In this document: positions 1 through 9,182 of the stretch, in pieces | Layout: the number at the start of each line of letters is the position of its first letter | Numbering within the stretch: position 1 is the stretch's first letter | NCBI RefSeq assembly: GCF_047718555.1 | Contig: NZ_JBDNRK010000027.1 | Location: 1-52,028 of the forward strand | Source of the DNA: Clostridium_I sp047718555 | GTDB taxonomy: Bacteria > Bacillota > Clostridia > Clostridiales > Clostridiaceae | Direction: 5' to 3' | Length of the DNA stretch: 52,028 nucleotides | Translations under genes and position numbers: made by a program | Notes under the pieces: generated by a model | Database searches by the model: none | What the model was told of the DNA's origin: nothing | Seen by the model: only the letters and a program-made list of their open reading frames with translations

Positions 1-62
1 TTCCTTGTATGATTCAAAATATACGTCGCATCTTTGACTTACTATTTATTTTCATGTGCCTT
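1..62 (-). repeat. partial copy of the MITE-like repeat (truncated by window edge)
   Basis: These bases match one end of the 160-bp repeat at 28597-28756, including the internal TTCAAAATAT and CGTCGCATCTTTGACTTAC segments and the terminal ATGTGCCTT. The rest of the copy lies outside the window. It sits downstream of mgsA. Confidence 0.75.
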
Positions 63-113
63 ATTAAATCAGACATCGCATTAAAATATTTTTATTATTA
101 AAGTATTATGTAC

Positions 114-173
114 GTAAACTTCAGCAATCATTTATTTCACTGCGGCATGTTTACTGGCATTAATGAAGTTTAC
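114..173. other. inverted repeat downstream of mgsA
   Basis: GTAAACTTCA (114-123) is repeated in inverse orientation as TGAAGTTTAC (164-173), just past the mgsA stop. It could form a stem-loop at the 3' end of the mgsA transcript. There is no clear U-tract, so I do not call it a terminator. Confidence 0.35.
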
Positions 174-195
174 AATGTGAAATTTAACTATATAT

Positions 196-648
196 CTAAA
201 AATTATCTTTTCTTATTCTATTATAATAGTCTATCACATGTCTTTCATATTCTTCTTCCATAATAGGTGATTTTACCAAAAAATCTGCTGTAGATCTACT
301 CATAGCTATAGGAATATCATATAGAACAGAAATTCTAAGAAGAGCTTTTACATCTGGGTCATGTGGTTGTGATGTTAATGGATCCCAGAAAAAAATCATA
401 AAATCTATGTCGCCATTAACTATACTTGCACCAATCTGCTGGTCTCCTCCCATAGGGCCGCTTTTAAAGCCCTTTACTTCTAAACCCGTTCTTTCAGAAA
501 CAAGCTTTGCAGTAGTACCGGTTCCGCATAGAAAATGTTTACATAAAATATCTTTATTCTCTCCTGCCCAGCTTATTAAATCTTCTTTTCTATTATCGTG
601 AGCAACTAATGCAATTTTTTTCTTTTTACCTAATTCATTTATACTCAT
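196..648 (-). CDS. mgsA: methylglyoxal synthase
   Basis: A 150-residue cytosolic lyase that converts dihydroxyacetone phosphate to methylglyoxal plus phosphate, a bypass of lower glycolysis when phosphate is limiting. The family signature is clear: an N-terminal KKKIALVAHDNRK segment, the GTGTT phosphate-binding stretch, and GPMGGDQQIGA with the catalytic aspartate, followed by FFWDPLTSQPHDPD. Length is normal for the family. The ATG start follows AAGGGGGATCAGT, a strong ribosome site. It is a single gene with its own promoter at 682-709 and is not functionally tied to the nif genes downstream of larA. Confidence 0.96.
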   Translation of the reverse strand: MSINELGKKKKIALVAHDNRKEDLISWAGENKDILCKHFLCGTGTTAKLVSERTGLEVKGFKSGPMGGDQQIGASIVNGDIDFMIFFWDPLTSQPHDPDVKALLRISVLYDIPIAMSRSTADFLVKSPIMEEEYERHVIDYYNRIRKDNF

Positions 649-681
649 ACTGATCCCCCTTAAAGTAATCTTTTATATAAA

Positions 682-709
682 ATTATATCATATATTAATG
701 CATCTTCAA
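682..709 (-). promoter_or_regulatory. candidate sigma-A promoter for mgsA
   Basis: On the minus strand TTGAAG is followed after 16 bases by TATAAT, about 35 bases before the mgsA start codon. This is a sequence match only. Confidence 0.55.
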
Positions 710-790
710 AGAAACAACTAATTAATTAATACTTTAATTGGTTATATAAGAAAAGTGCGAATTAACTTGAAGGTTTCTAATCATTAATCA

Positions 791-862
791 GTGAAAGCTT
801 TTATGGCTGTAAAATCCCGAAAAACATGGGATCTTACAGCCACAAAAAACGAAAGATTTCAC
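791..862. other. long inverted repeat between mgsA and larA
   Basis: TGGCTGTAAAATCCC (804-818) pairs with GGGATCTTACAGCCA (828-842) with one mismatch; an outer GTGAAA/TTTCAC pair (791-796 and 857-862) extends it. It lies past the larA stop and probably ends or stabilises the larA transcript, but no T-run follows the stem on either strand. Confidence 0.5.
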
Positions 863-935
863 TTTATAAGTTTTAAACTCATAACATACCCCTGCGGGCG
901 TTAAATCACTATTAATGACCACTAACAATTACTAA

Positions 936-2210
936 TTAATCCTCTTTAACAACTACAGCTACCCCATTAGGAATAACTACCACTTCAGCATCATTACCCT
1001 TTATATCATAGGCTCTCTTTAAAGCATCTTCAAAATTATTGGCATGCTCCATATGCATATTTTTTATCATTTCAGGATCACACATATCTGTAACCATAAT
1101 TACAGTATAGTTACTTAAAATTCTTGCTAAAATTTGAATTTCCCATTGATCTGGTATAGTTTTATTTCTAGGCACCTTTAATATACTTTCAAGAAGTTCT
1201 TCGGGTCCTTTTGAATTAGCAATAGTATTGTAAAAAGATTGACCACCGTGGCCATCATTACAGGCTGCTATCATAATAATAACTCCACCTTTTCTACAGG
1301 TAGATTCTGCCGCTGTCATGCCCTTAACTGCCTGGTATATATTTTGATCTAAAGGATATCCTCCATTACTGGAAACTACAATGTCAGCATCTATTTTTTT
1401 TACACTTGAAAGCTTCATAAGAAATTTGCAACCTGACTCATGAGCTAGCTTGCTATCTCCCGCAAAAGCATTTATAATGTTTTTGTTCTCGTCTATAATA
1501 ACATTTAAAATGAATGCCAATTTTGCCTTTTCAGCAGCATACAGCATATCCTTATGAATAGGATTATTGTCTATTATCCCAGTTCTAGCATGCTCATTAT
1601 TAATAAATTCTGAGCAATGATTTGCCATTATGGTATTTGCTGATGCTATACCTGGTAAGATACTTTTTCTTCCTCCTGAAAATCCTGCAAAAAAATGAGG
1701 TTCAATAAAACCTTCTGCTATTAATAATTCTGTTTCTATTGCTAATTTATTTAATAAAAGCTGTCCACCTGATGGCAATACACCAACATTCACCAAACTG
1801 CTTTCATCAGTAGAAATATGATTTATAATTTTTTCTTTCTCCACTATATCTTTTCCAAATTTATTTATCATTTCTTCTCTGGTAGTTGGTCTATGAAACC
1901 CTGTAGCAATAAGTATAGTTATATTAATATTGTGATTTATCTTTCTTATCCTATTAAGTAAAATAGGCATAGTAATACTGCTTGGAACCGGCCTTGTATG
2001 ATCACTAGTTATAATAACCATGTTATTTTTATCTTTTACAAGTTCCTCTAAGCTTTTACTTCCTATACAGTTATCAAGTGCTCTATTTACTATGTTCTCT
2101 TGTGACTCACTAACTTTATAATCCTCCGCTTTAGATACCAATATCCCCTTTAAATTTTTATCATCTATACTTATTTTTAATGTTTTTGTTGAATAAGGAA
2201 TGTCAATCAT
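936..2210 (-). CDS. larA: LarA-type nickel-dependent lactate racemase family protein
   Basis: A 424-residue protein of the LarA/DUF2088 family, which racemises lactate or related 2-hydroxyacids with a nickel-pincer nucleotide cofactor. The visible signatures are TSDHTRPVP, ATGFHRPTTREE, and PHFFAGFSGGRKSILPGIA, which holds the lysine that carries the cofactor in the family, followed by the NHCSEF histidine. I start it at the ATG before IDIPYS because GGGGGTAAGC lies just upstream; the longer start would place that ribosome site inside the gene, and 424 residues equals the length I recall for the best-studied LarA. The cofactor-making genes larB, larC and larE are not in the window, so the substrate is uncertain. 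Confidence 0.85.
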   Translation of the reverse strand: MIDIPYSTKTLKISIDDKNLKGILVSKAEDYKVSESQENIVNRALDNCIGSKSLEELVKDKNNMVIITSDHTRPVPSSITMPILLNRIRKINHNINITILIATGFHRPTTREEMINKFGKDIVEKEKIINHISTDESSLVNVGVLPSGGQLLLNKLAIETELLIAEGFIEPHFFAGFSGGRKSILPGIASANTIMANHCSEFINNEHARTGIIDNNPIHKDMLYAAEKAKLAFILNVIIDENKNIINAFAGDSKLAHESGCKFLMKLSSVKKIDADIVVSSNGGYPLDQNIYQAVKGMTAAESTCRKGGVIIMIAACNDGHGGQSFYNTIANSKGPEELLESILKVPRNKTIPDQWEIQILARILSNYTVIMVTDMCDPEMIKNMHMEHANNFEDALKRAYDIKGNDAEVVVIPNGVAVVVKED

Positions 2211-2225
2211 AATGCTTACCCCCAT

Positions 2226-2430
2226 ATAATTAATTTAAATATGAATAAATTAAATTTCAGCCCAGATTGGTACTACCACTAAATCCGGGTAAATTCCGAG
2301 TTGCATACCACTGCAATAAGATACCATTATTTAAATATCATATATTAATCAAATATATAATTTAAATTGTGATTTATGCATCATCTTACATGAATGCTAA
2401 CGATTTCATACCAATAACATTATACCATAT
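2226..2430. other. intergenic region upstream of larA
   Basis: About 200 bases between nifV-alpha and larA. On the minus strand two similar stretches, ACTCGGAATTTACC and ACCCGGATTTAGTGG, occur near two AGTGGTA repeats (2259-2315). They could be an operator or leader for larA. I do not recognise a riboswitch class. Confidence 0.25.
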
Positions 2431-2431
2431 A

Positions 2432-2480
2432 ATAACAAAGTTGGATCAATAATAAAAAATTATTGATCCAACTTTATTAT
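2432..2480 (-). terminator. stem-loop at the end of the nif operon
   Basis: A roughly 20-bp inverted repeat (AAAGTTGGATCAATAAT facing ATTATTGATCCAACTTT) spans the stop codon of nifV-alpha, so the last codons form one arm of the stem. The sequence after it on the minus strand is only moderately T-rich. It probably ends the nifHDKE-NB-mod-nifV transcript. Confidence 0.6.
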
Positions 2481-3269
2481 TTTTTTTATTTGGTTTTCTT
2501 TTGCAATTAAATCTTCAAAATTTCCATGCCATAATTTTTCACCCGTAAGTTCATAAATGACTTTGGCAAATTTTGAAAAGTCACAATTACCTGCCCGTTC
2601 CCCCATACCTGTAATAGTGCAATCAGCAAATTTTGCTCCTGCTTCTATTGCCGCTAAGGAATTGGCAATGGCCATTCCAAAATCATTATGAATATGTATC
2701 TCTATATCGATAGGAACTGCATTTCTTATTCTTTTTACTTGATTAAAAAGTTCTTTAGGTTCCATTATCCCTACAGTATCCGCATACCGTACCCTTTCAA
2801 CGCCTAGATTAAAAACCATTTTGCATAATTCAATGAAAAAATCCAGATCTGCCCTAGAAGAATCTTCTAAACCTACAGTTACTTCACAACCTTTATTTTT
2901 AGCATAACTAACAGACTTTTTTAGATTTTCTATAACCCATTGTCTATCTTTTTCCAATTTTGATTTTATCTGAAGATCTGATACAGGTGAAGATATATGA
3001 ATTATATCTACTCCACACTCAATGGAAGTATCAATGTCTTTAGTACTCATCCTGTTCCAAGCTGCTATTTTGCTGTTAAGACCTAAAGCTGCTATTTTTG
3101 TTACACTTAATTTTTCATCACCACCCATGGCCGGTATACCTGCTTCTATCTGGTATACTCCCATTTCACTGATAAGCTTAGCAATTTTTACTTTATCTTC
3201 TATACCTAAAGCTATCCCAGCTTTTTGTTCTCCATCTCTTAAGGTAGTATCTACTATGTTGATACTCAT
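2460..3269 (-). CDS. nifV-alpha: homocitrate synthase, alpha subunit
   Basis: A 269-residue catalytic half of homocitrate synthase (acetyl-CoA + 2-oxoglutarate to homocitrate), which supplies the organic ligand of the nitrogenase cofactor. It has the family's DTTLRDGEQ motif at the N-terminus, a TIM-barrel body, and HIHNDFGMA with the metal-binding histidines. It lacks the C-terminal linker and subdomain of single-chain NifV (about 380 residues), which here lie in the neighbouring omega gene. The start follows AAAGGTGATG. This two-gene arrangement is the one known from C. pasteurianum. It is the last gene of the nif operon, 39 bases after nifV-omega. Confidence 0.93.
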   Translation of the reverse strand: MSINIVDTTLRDGEQKAGIALGIEDKVKIAKLISEMGVYQIEAGIPAMGGDEKLSVTKIAALGLNSKIAAWNRMSTKDIDTSIECGVDIIHISSPVSDLQIKSKLEKDRQWVIENLKKSVSYAKNKGCEVTVGLEDSSRADLDFFIELCKMVFNLGVERVRYADTVGIMEPKELFNQVKRIRNAVPIDIEIHIHNDFGMAIANSLAAIEAGAKFADCTITGMGERAGNCDFSKFAKVIYELTGEKLWHGNFEDLIAKENQIKKIIKLDQ

Positions 3270-3308
3270 ATAATCATCACCTTTAATAGCTTCTATTATT
3301 TATATATT

Positions 3309-4370
3309 TTAAAATAAATAATTATTATTGCTTTTATTCAAATATATTTTATACATTTTAACTATTTCTTCATCTAAAACATTTCTTTTCATTTCTATAC
3401 TTTTTTCTCTTATGTCATTTAAAAATAAGTCCATATCTATATTATTATAATCCAATTTAAGTTCTTCAAATTTCACCATTAAAGCTCTTTTCCCTGAATG
3501 TTTTCCAATGTACAATTTTCTATGTGCTCCTATAAATTCTGGACTAAATGGTTCGTAATTCTTAGGATTTTTAGCTATACCATCAGCATGTATTCCTGAT
3601 TCATATTTAAAAATATCTTCTCCCAGTATAGGCTTCATGGAATATATCTTTTTCCCTGTTATCTTTTCATACACCTTAGTAAGTTCACTTATTAACTTTA
3701 GATCACCGCATATTTTAGCTTTCTTAATCACTTTAATTGCTAAAATCACTTCCTCCATTGCTGCATAATCCTTACTGTTAAATTCAGTAGTAATAAAATC
3801 ACTACCCTCTATGCAGGCATCGATAGCTATAGAGGTAGCCATATAATATTTATTACTGGCACAGAAATCTACTAATACAGAAAAATTTGCTTTTATGTCT
3901 TTTATTAAATCATCTCTACCTAAAAAGTCAATTTTATTTGCATTACTTATTCTTACACAAGTTATATTATATCTACAAAATATCTTATTATTTTCATCCA
4001 TATACAATTTATCTAAATCCTCAATGTCTATTTCCAGTATTACATTATTTTCTCTTAGCTTGTCTTGAAATTTTTCATTAATTACTAAAGCGATTTTATA
4101 TCCTAAAACAACATACTTGAAGCTGTACTTATTCAAATATTGTAAATCTTCAATTTCTTCAACTCTATATATATAATCTAAATGTAAAGGCAGCCTATTT
4201 ATTTTATCTATAGCAGCCTTATCAATTTCAAATAAATCTACACCTACTTTGGATAATAACTCTAAAAAGTATGCTATATCTTCATTATCAAAATTTTTAA
4301 ACTCCCTCACAAGCTCCGGTATAGTTCTATCAATAATATTTTTTTCGACTTCATTAACTATAATAGCCAT
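3309..4370 (-). CDS. nifV-omega: homocitrate synthase, omega subunit
   Basis: A 353-residue partner of nifV-alpha. The N-terminal two thirds look like a decayed TIM barrel: IDRTIPELVREF stands where DTTLRDGEQ would be, and the HxHND motif is absent. The C-terminal third keeps the family's ESGIHADGIAKNPKNYEPF and IGKHSGKRAL segments, which close the active site in LeuA/NifV enzymes. The subunit therefore probably completes the enzyme rather than catalysing alone. The start follows GGAAGGTG, 15 bases after the modB stop. Homocitrate could serve both nitrogenases in this window. Confidence 0.9.
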   Translation of the reverse strand: MAIIVNEVEKNIIDRTIPELVREFKNFDNEDIAYFLELLSKVGVDLFEIDKAAIDKINRLPLHLDYIYRVEEIEDLQYLNKYSFKYVVLGYKIALVINEKFQDKLRENNVILEIDIEDLDKLYMDENNKIFCRYNITCVRISNANKIDFLGRDDLIKDIKANFSVLVDFCASNKYYMATSIAIDACIEGSDFITTEFNSKDYAAMEEVILAIKVIKKAKICGDLKLISELTKVYEKITGKKIYSMKPILGEDIFKYESGIHADGIAKNPKNYEPFSPEFIGAHRKLYIGKHSGKRALMVKFEELKLDYNNIDMDLFLNDIREKSIEMKRNVLDEEIVKMYKIYLNKSNNNYLF

Positions 4371-4385
4371 ATAAACACCTTCCTG

Positions 4386-5246
4386 TTAGTCATCATCCTT
4401 AACGCTAAGTCTAACTACTAATAACAACACAAAAGTCATTATGTATAAAATTGTGGCAAAAGCTGTGGCCATCTTAATATCATCCTGCATATATGTATAA
4501 ATTTGAAGTGGCATAGTTCTTGTTTTACCTATGATATTTCCAGCAAACATCAAAGTGGCACCAAACTCTCCCAGCGACCTTATCCAGGCTAAAATAAGCC
4601 CTGACACAACTGATTTTTTAAGCATTGGCAGCATAATCTTAATAATTGTTTCAATTTTTCCTGCTCCTAACACATAACTTACCTCAAAAAGTTCAATGGG
4701 CACTGTTTTAATAGAATCTCTCAGAACTCTTACATAGAGAGCAGAAGATACGAAAAATTGGGCAATTACTACCGCTGTAGAAGTAAATATGATATTTATT
4801 CCATGACTTGCTAAAAAATTACCCACAATGCCATTTTTACCAAAAGTCAGTAATAAAGCAATACCAGCTACTGCTGGAGGCAAAACCACAGGGATTTCTA
4901 CAAATATATCCAATATTTTAGATAAAAATTTATTTTTCACAAAATGTATCCAAAAGGCTGTTGGAGTTCCTATTATAAAAGTAAATATAAGTGCTATTAA
5001 AGAAGTAGAAAAGCTTAGAATTACGGTTTTTATATTGTCTGAATCATAAAGAGTTTGAATAATATAGGATCCTCCTGAATACCTGATCATAGAAAATATT
5101 GGAAATATAAGTACCAAAAAATATATAACAGTTAAAATTAAAAAAACAGGAGCTAATATTTTTTCAAAAAAATAAAATTTAGTCTTTTCATCACCATAAG
5201 AAGAAATATTTTTTGAATTTTGTGGGATTTTTTGATTATTCTCCAT
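4386..5246 (-). CDS. modB: molybdate ABC transporter permease
   Basis: A 286-residue inner-membrane permease with several hydrophobic helices (first at about residues 32-55) and the conserved EFGATLMFAGNIIGKTRTMPLQIY region typical of ModB/CysW permeases, which contacts the ATPase. It would pass molybdate delivered by ModA into the cell for FeMo-cofactor. The start is preceded by a run of six G. A long hairpin lies between modA and modB. The ATPase gene modC is not in this window, so an ATPase must come from elsewhere. The order nifN-B, modA, modB, nifV-omega, nifV-alpha is as in C. pasteurianum. Confidence 0.92.
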   Translation of the reverse strand: MENNQKIPQNSKNISSYGDEKTKFYFFEKILAPVFLILTVIYFLVLIFPIFSMIRYSGGSYIIQTLYDSDNIKTVILSFSTSLIALIFTFIIGTPTAFWIHFVKNKFLSKILDIFVEIPVVLPPAVAGIALLLTFGKNGIVGNFLASHGINIIFTSTAVVIAQFFVSSALYVRVLRDSIKTVPIELFEVSYVLGAGKIETIIKIMLPMLKKSVVSGLILAWIRSLGEFGATLMFAGNIIGKTRTMPLQIYTYMQDDIKMATAFATILYIMTFVLLLVVRLSVKDDD

Positions 5247-5541
5247 ATATAATATTACCCCCCTAATATGTGCATTTATAAAATAATTACAGCCATATTA
5301 TTTAATGTTATTTTATATTAATTAATACCATTTAATTAATCAATACAATTCTAATATAACAGTATATTAAATAATAAACTTACTCTTAACGTCATTATTA
5401 TACCACATTTTATATGTTACTACACTATAATATATAAATCGCTATAACAAAATATATTATTATATATAATTAAAGAAATAACAAATCAATATATTATTCT
5501 TTGACCTGTTATTTCTTTAATTATATTTTAAATCTATTAAC
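5247..5541. other. modA-modB spacer with long hairpin
   Basis: This 295-base AT-rich gap inside the nif operon contains a perfect 19-bp inverted repeat (5465-5483 with 5507-5525; the arm begins TATAATTAAAGAAATAACA). It may reduce read-through into modB-nifV or protect the upstream mRNA. A weak internal promoter (TTGATT, 17 bases, TAATAT on the minus strand) can be read between the hairpin and modB. Confidence 0.55.
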
Positions 5542-6390
5542 TTATTTTACTGAAAAACCATATTGCTTTAAGATATCTTTTCCTTTACCAGCAGTAACAT
5601 AATCAACAAACTCTTGAGCTGCTGCTTTGTTCTTTGAATCACCTACTACAGCTATAGGATAATCTACTTGTAATTTTGAAAATTCCTTGTCATTTATAAC
5701 TTGTAATTCTTTTTGATTATTTGCATCTGTCTTGTAGACAACACCAGCATCTGCATCTCCAAGTTTTACTTTACTTACAACATCTTTTACATTCAATTCC
5801 TGGCTCTTTATATTTTTTATTATCTTGTCATAAGTAGCCTGGTCTATTGTATTGTCAGCTTTAGCAGCATCTAAAGCTTTATAAAAATAGTTTCCAGCTG
5901 GTAGAGATTTATCCCCTACTACAAGCTTAACCCCATCCTTACCAAGGTCTGCTAAAGAATTTATGGATACATTACTGGACTTGTTTTTTGCTATAACTAT
6001 CTGATTCTGAGCAAAAATAACATCTTTATCAACCTTTTTAGCATCTGTTAAAGTCTTCATATTTTTTGTATCAGCTGATGCAAATACATCTGCATTAACT
6101 CCCTGATTAATAGAAGCAACTAATTGCTGACTGCCTGCAAAGTTAAATGTTACATCGATATTTTTGTCTTTTTTAATCTGCTTTCCTATTTCAGTATAAC
6201 TTTCTTTTAAACTGGCAGCTGCAAATACAGTAATTTTCTTAGGCGGCTCATTGCTTCCAGCAGTGTCGTTCTTAGTGGTACTATTTTGCTGACCGCTGCT
6301 GTTTCCACAAGCAGCACTGAACATTGCTGCTAACAGGATAATAAGAATTAATAAGGTAAATTTACAACCTTTAAAAAGTGACTTCTGCAT
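5542..6390 (-). CDS. modA: molybdate-binding lipoprotein
   Basis: A 282-residue ABC solute-binding protein. The N-terminus has a signal peptide of about 27 residues ending in a lipobox (FSAAC), followed by a low-complexity N/S/T linker. The mature part begins ITVFAAASLKESYTEIG and continues with FNFAGSQQLVASINQGVNAD, the oxyanion-binding ModA pattern. It is anchored outside the membrane and feeds ModB. The ATG overlaps the end of nifN-B by 20 bases, with GAGGAAG inside nifN-B as ribosome site, so translation is probably coupled. Molybdate is the expected ligand; tungstate cannot be excluded from sequence. Confidence 0.93.
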   Translation of the reverse strand: MQKSLFKGCKFTLLILIILLAAMFSAACGNSSGQQNSTTKNDTAGSNEPPKKITVFAAASLKESYTEIGKQIKKDKNIDVTFNFAGSQQLVASINQGVNADVFASADTKNMKTLTDAKKVDKDVIFAQNQIVIAKNKSSNVSINSLADLGKDGVKLVVGDKSLPAGNYFYKALDAAKADNTIDQATYDKIIKNIKSQELNVKDVVSKVKLGDADAGVVYKTDANNQKELQVINDKEFSKLQVDYPIAVVGDSKNKAAAQEFVDYVTAGKGKDILKQYGFSVK

Positions 6391-9160
6391 TCTTTACTTC
6401 CTCTCCAGTTAGTGCTGACATCTCCTCTACAGCACGTTTTATTCCTTTGTCAATTGAATCATACATTTGGATAAGTTTAATGCCTTTTGACTCTAGAGTT
6501 TTTACTGGTTCTATTCCTGCTCTCAGCGCAAGAACAGCATCACAGTCATGAATAGTATTTACTATTTTTAAGATCTTATTCTCAGCTTCTCCACAATCCT
6601 CAGAACCTGAACAATATTTATCTACATGTCTGCTCTCTAGGAATTTAATATCTCCTCCTTCATAAGAATAAATTTGGAATTCCTTAGCTTGACCAAAATG
6701 TTGATCTATATCTACACCTGATTTAGATGCTATGGCAAATTTATATTTTGACATTTTAGATGAATTTTCCTCTGGAACTTCAACTTTAGATTGATATGCA
6801 TCAACTACTGAACTGCTGCAGCCTGATTTACAATCTCCTGCTGGAGCTATATCTGAAAAATCGGCGGAACAATCATTTCCCAATGTACCTATGGCATCTG
6901 CTCTACACTGCTTACAGTGATACATTTGTTTCATGTCTATTTCACATGATTTTCTCATGTCATTTAATTCTTTAGTAGGAGTCTCTGGCAAGTTTCCAAA
7001 AGCACTTTCCTTTACAGGTATAAGCTTCATTATATTTGTCATAAATGCTCCACATTCCTTAACCTTTTTAACTACCTCTGGAATATGAGTATCATTTACA
7101 CCTTTAATCATTACAATGTTAACCTTGCAGACAATACCTTTAGAACAAAGATATTTAAGTCCTGAAAGCTGATTATTCATAAGTATTTCAGCAGCTTCTT
7201 CCCCAGTGTATCTCTTTCCAAGATAGTTAACATCTCTATATATTTTAGCTCCTATCTTCTTGTCTACAGAATTCATAGTTACTGTAACATGTGATATTCC
7301 CAATTCTATCAATTGATTAGCAAAGAACGGTAACATTAAGCCATTGGTTGAAATACAGAAAGTAATATTAGGATCTTCTTCCCTTATTAATTCTATAGAT
7401 TTTTTAACAACATCAAAATTAGCTAATGCATCTCCAGGTCCTGCTATACCTAGAACAGTTAAATTTTTAAACTTAGCTTTAACTGCTTTAAATTTTTCTA
7501 AAGCCTGTTCAGGAGTAAGTACCTGACTTGTAACCCCTGGTCTGCTTTCATTGACACAATCATATTTTCTACTACAATAATTACAGCTTATATTACATTT
7601 TGGTGCTACAGGTATATGCATTCTTGCAAATTTATGAGCATTATCACCATAGCAAGGATGAGTACATGATTTTTCTGCATTTGCTTCAGCAGTTGTGAGA
7701 ATTTTTTCCTCTTTTACTGGTTCTTCTACTATTGATTTTGGTTTATTTACTGGCTCCATATTATCTTCCCCTTCTTTTTTAGGAATGAAAAATCTATCAT
7801 AGGAATCTTTCCTAAAGGTATTTTCCTTATCTTCAAGAATAGTGTTTGCAATAGAATCTATTAAGAATGCAGATCCATTATATCCTGTAAATACTAGTCT
7901 TTGAGCTCCAACTCTATCATGAACTGGGAAACCTATTCTGACTATTTTTACACCAAGTCTCTCTGCCATTCTTCTTCCATCTGAATTTCCAATCATAACA
8001 TTTATATTAAAATCTTTAGCATAAGATTCTATTGTTTCAAAGTCAGTATCATCTAAAATAACAGCTTTTTCTAATTGTTTTTCAAGTTCTTTCTCTAACT
8101 GCATCTTTAATTCTTTATTTTTTGATCCAGTAGCAATAAGTTTAACTAATACTCCATTTTCTGCACAAGTTTTAGTTATAGCTAATACAAGTTCTGGTTC
8201 ACCATATATGATAGCTCTAGCCTCTCCATTATATTTGTGACTATCTATCATGGCATCCAGATATCTTCCTCTTTGTAATTTAAATTTATCTGGCATCGCA
8301 ATACCAGTTATTTTCGAAATTATAGCCATAAATTCATCAGTATTCCTAAGCCCAATAGGAATATTACATTTATAAAGTGGCACTCCAAATTCCTCTTTTA
8401 AATACAGCCCAGGTGAATAGTCATCTGGCACCGTCATGCCCATTTCTATAGTAGCTGCTGCGCTACCCATTTTTTCAATATCTTCTATTTTTGTTCCACC
8501 ATTAGGTAGTCTTGTATATTCTTCATTATGTGATGAATCCAATGTATTAGACACATCTGGAAGCATTGTATACTCTACTCCAAAGGTTTCAAGTATTTCT
8601 TGTATATTTCTTACATCTCCAGGGTTTATATTCGCACAAATTATATTAACTTTTTTACTTTTAACATCAGTTTCAGGTTTTTTACAAACCTGCTCTACAA
8701 TACTTCTTAAAGCTCTAAAATATCCCTCTGCCTGTGTTCCACCATATCCTGGTGTTGAGGTAGTTATTATTCTAATATTTTCATATTCCTTATTATCTTT
8801 TTCTTCTTGTCTGAATTCATATATAATCCTCTTTATATCCTCACCTATAGTTTCCGCAAGACAAGTTGTCATTACCCCTATAGTCTTAGGATTATACATC
8901 TTAATCATATTCTTTAAACCTGATTTTAAATTCTTAGTTCCACCATATACTGTACCATTTTCAGTTAGCGAAGATGAAGCTATATCAATAGGCTCATTGT
9001 AATGAGTTGCCATATGCCTTCTAATATATGTGCTGCAGCCTTGAGAGCCATGTAAAATTACCATATTTCCTTCTATACCTTTAAAGGCCATAACACCTCC
9101 CATTGGCATACACATCTTACACGGATTAACATTTAAATTCACAAAATTTCGACTATTCAA
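6371..9160 (-). CDS. nifN-B: NifN-NifB fusion, cofactor assembly protein
   Basis: A 929-residue fusion of two FeMo-cofactor assembly proteins. Residues about 1-455 are NifN (scaffold, partner of NifE) with cysteines in NPCKMC, GSQGC and TTCLAE. After a linker comes NifB, a radical-SAM enzyme that builds NifB-co, with CNISCNYCSRKYDC. The end (about 805-920) is a NifX/NafY-like cofactor-binding domain (FAIASKSGVDIDQHFGQ). The start is a TTG placed seven bases after GGAGGTG; an upstream in-frame GTG lies within that ribosome site. The fusion is known in C. pasteurianum. Because NifB-co feeds all nitrogenase types, this gene should be needed by the vnf system too. Confidence 0.95.
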   Translation of the reverse strand: MNSRNFVNLNVNPCKMCMPMGGVMAFKGIEGNMVILHGSQGCSTYIRRHMATHYNEPIDIASSSLTENGTVYGGTKNLKSGLKNMIKMYNPKTIGVMTTCLAETIGEDIKRIIYEFRQEEKDNKEYENIRIITTSTPGYGGTQAEGYFRALRSIVEQVCKKPETDVKSKKVNIICANINPGDVRNIQEILETFGVEYTMLPDVSNTLDSSHNEEYTRLPNGGTKIEDIEKMGSAAATIEMGMTVPDDYSPGLYLKEEFGVPLYKCNIPIGLRNTDEFMAIISKITGIAMPDKFKLQRGRYLDAMIDSHKYNGEARAIIYGEPELVLAITKTCAENGVLVKLIATGSKNKELKMQLEKELEKQLEKAVILDDTDFETIESYAKDFNINVMIGNSDGRRMAERLGVKIVRIGFPVHDRVGAQRLVFTGYNGSAFLIDSIANTILEDKENTFRKDSYDRFFIPKKEGEDNMEPVNKPKSIVEEPVKEEKILTTAEANAEKSCTHPCYGDNAHKFARMHIPVAPKCNISCNYCSRKYDCVNESRPGVTSQVLTPEQALEKFKAVKAKFKNLTVLGIAGPGDALANFDVVKKSIELIREEDPNITFCISTNGLMLPFFANQLIELGISHVTVTMNSVDKKIGAKIYRDVNYLGKRYTGEEAAEILMNNQLSGLKYLCSKGIVCKVNIVMIKGVNDTHIPEVVKKVKECGAFMTNIMKLIPVKESAFGNLPETPTKELNDMRKSCEIDMKQMYHCKQCRADAIGTLGNDCSADFSDIAPAGDCKSGCSSSVVDAYQSKVEVPEENSSKMSKYKFAIASKSGVDIDQHFGQAKEFQIYSYEGGDIKFLESRHVDKYCSGSEDCGEAENKILKIVNTIHDCDAVLALRAGIEPVKTLESKGIKLIQMYDSIDKGIKRAVEEMSALTGEEVKNAEVTF

Positions 9161-9182
9161 TATAATCACCTCCACTTATATT

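Noticed and set aside
791..862. Rho-independent terminator after larA
   Set aside because: The stem is strong but no T-run follows it on either strand, so it is listed only as an inverted repeat.
2259..2315. Riboswitch in front of larA
   Set aside because: Repeated short stretches are present but match no class I know, and no clear stem or anti-terminator was found.
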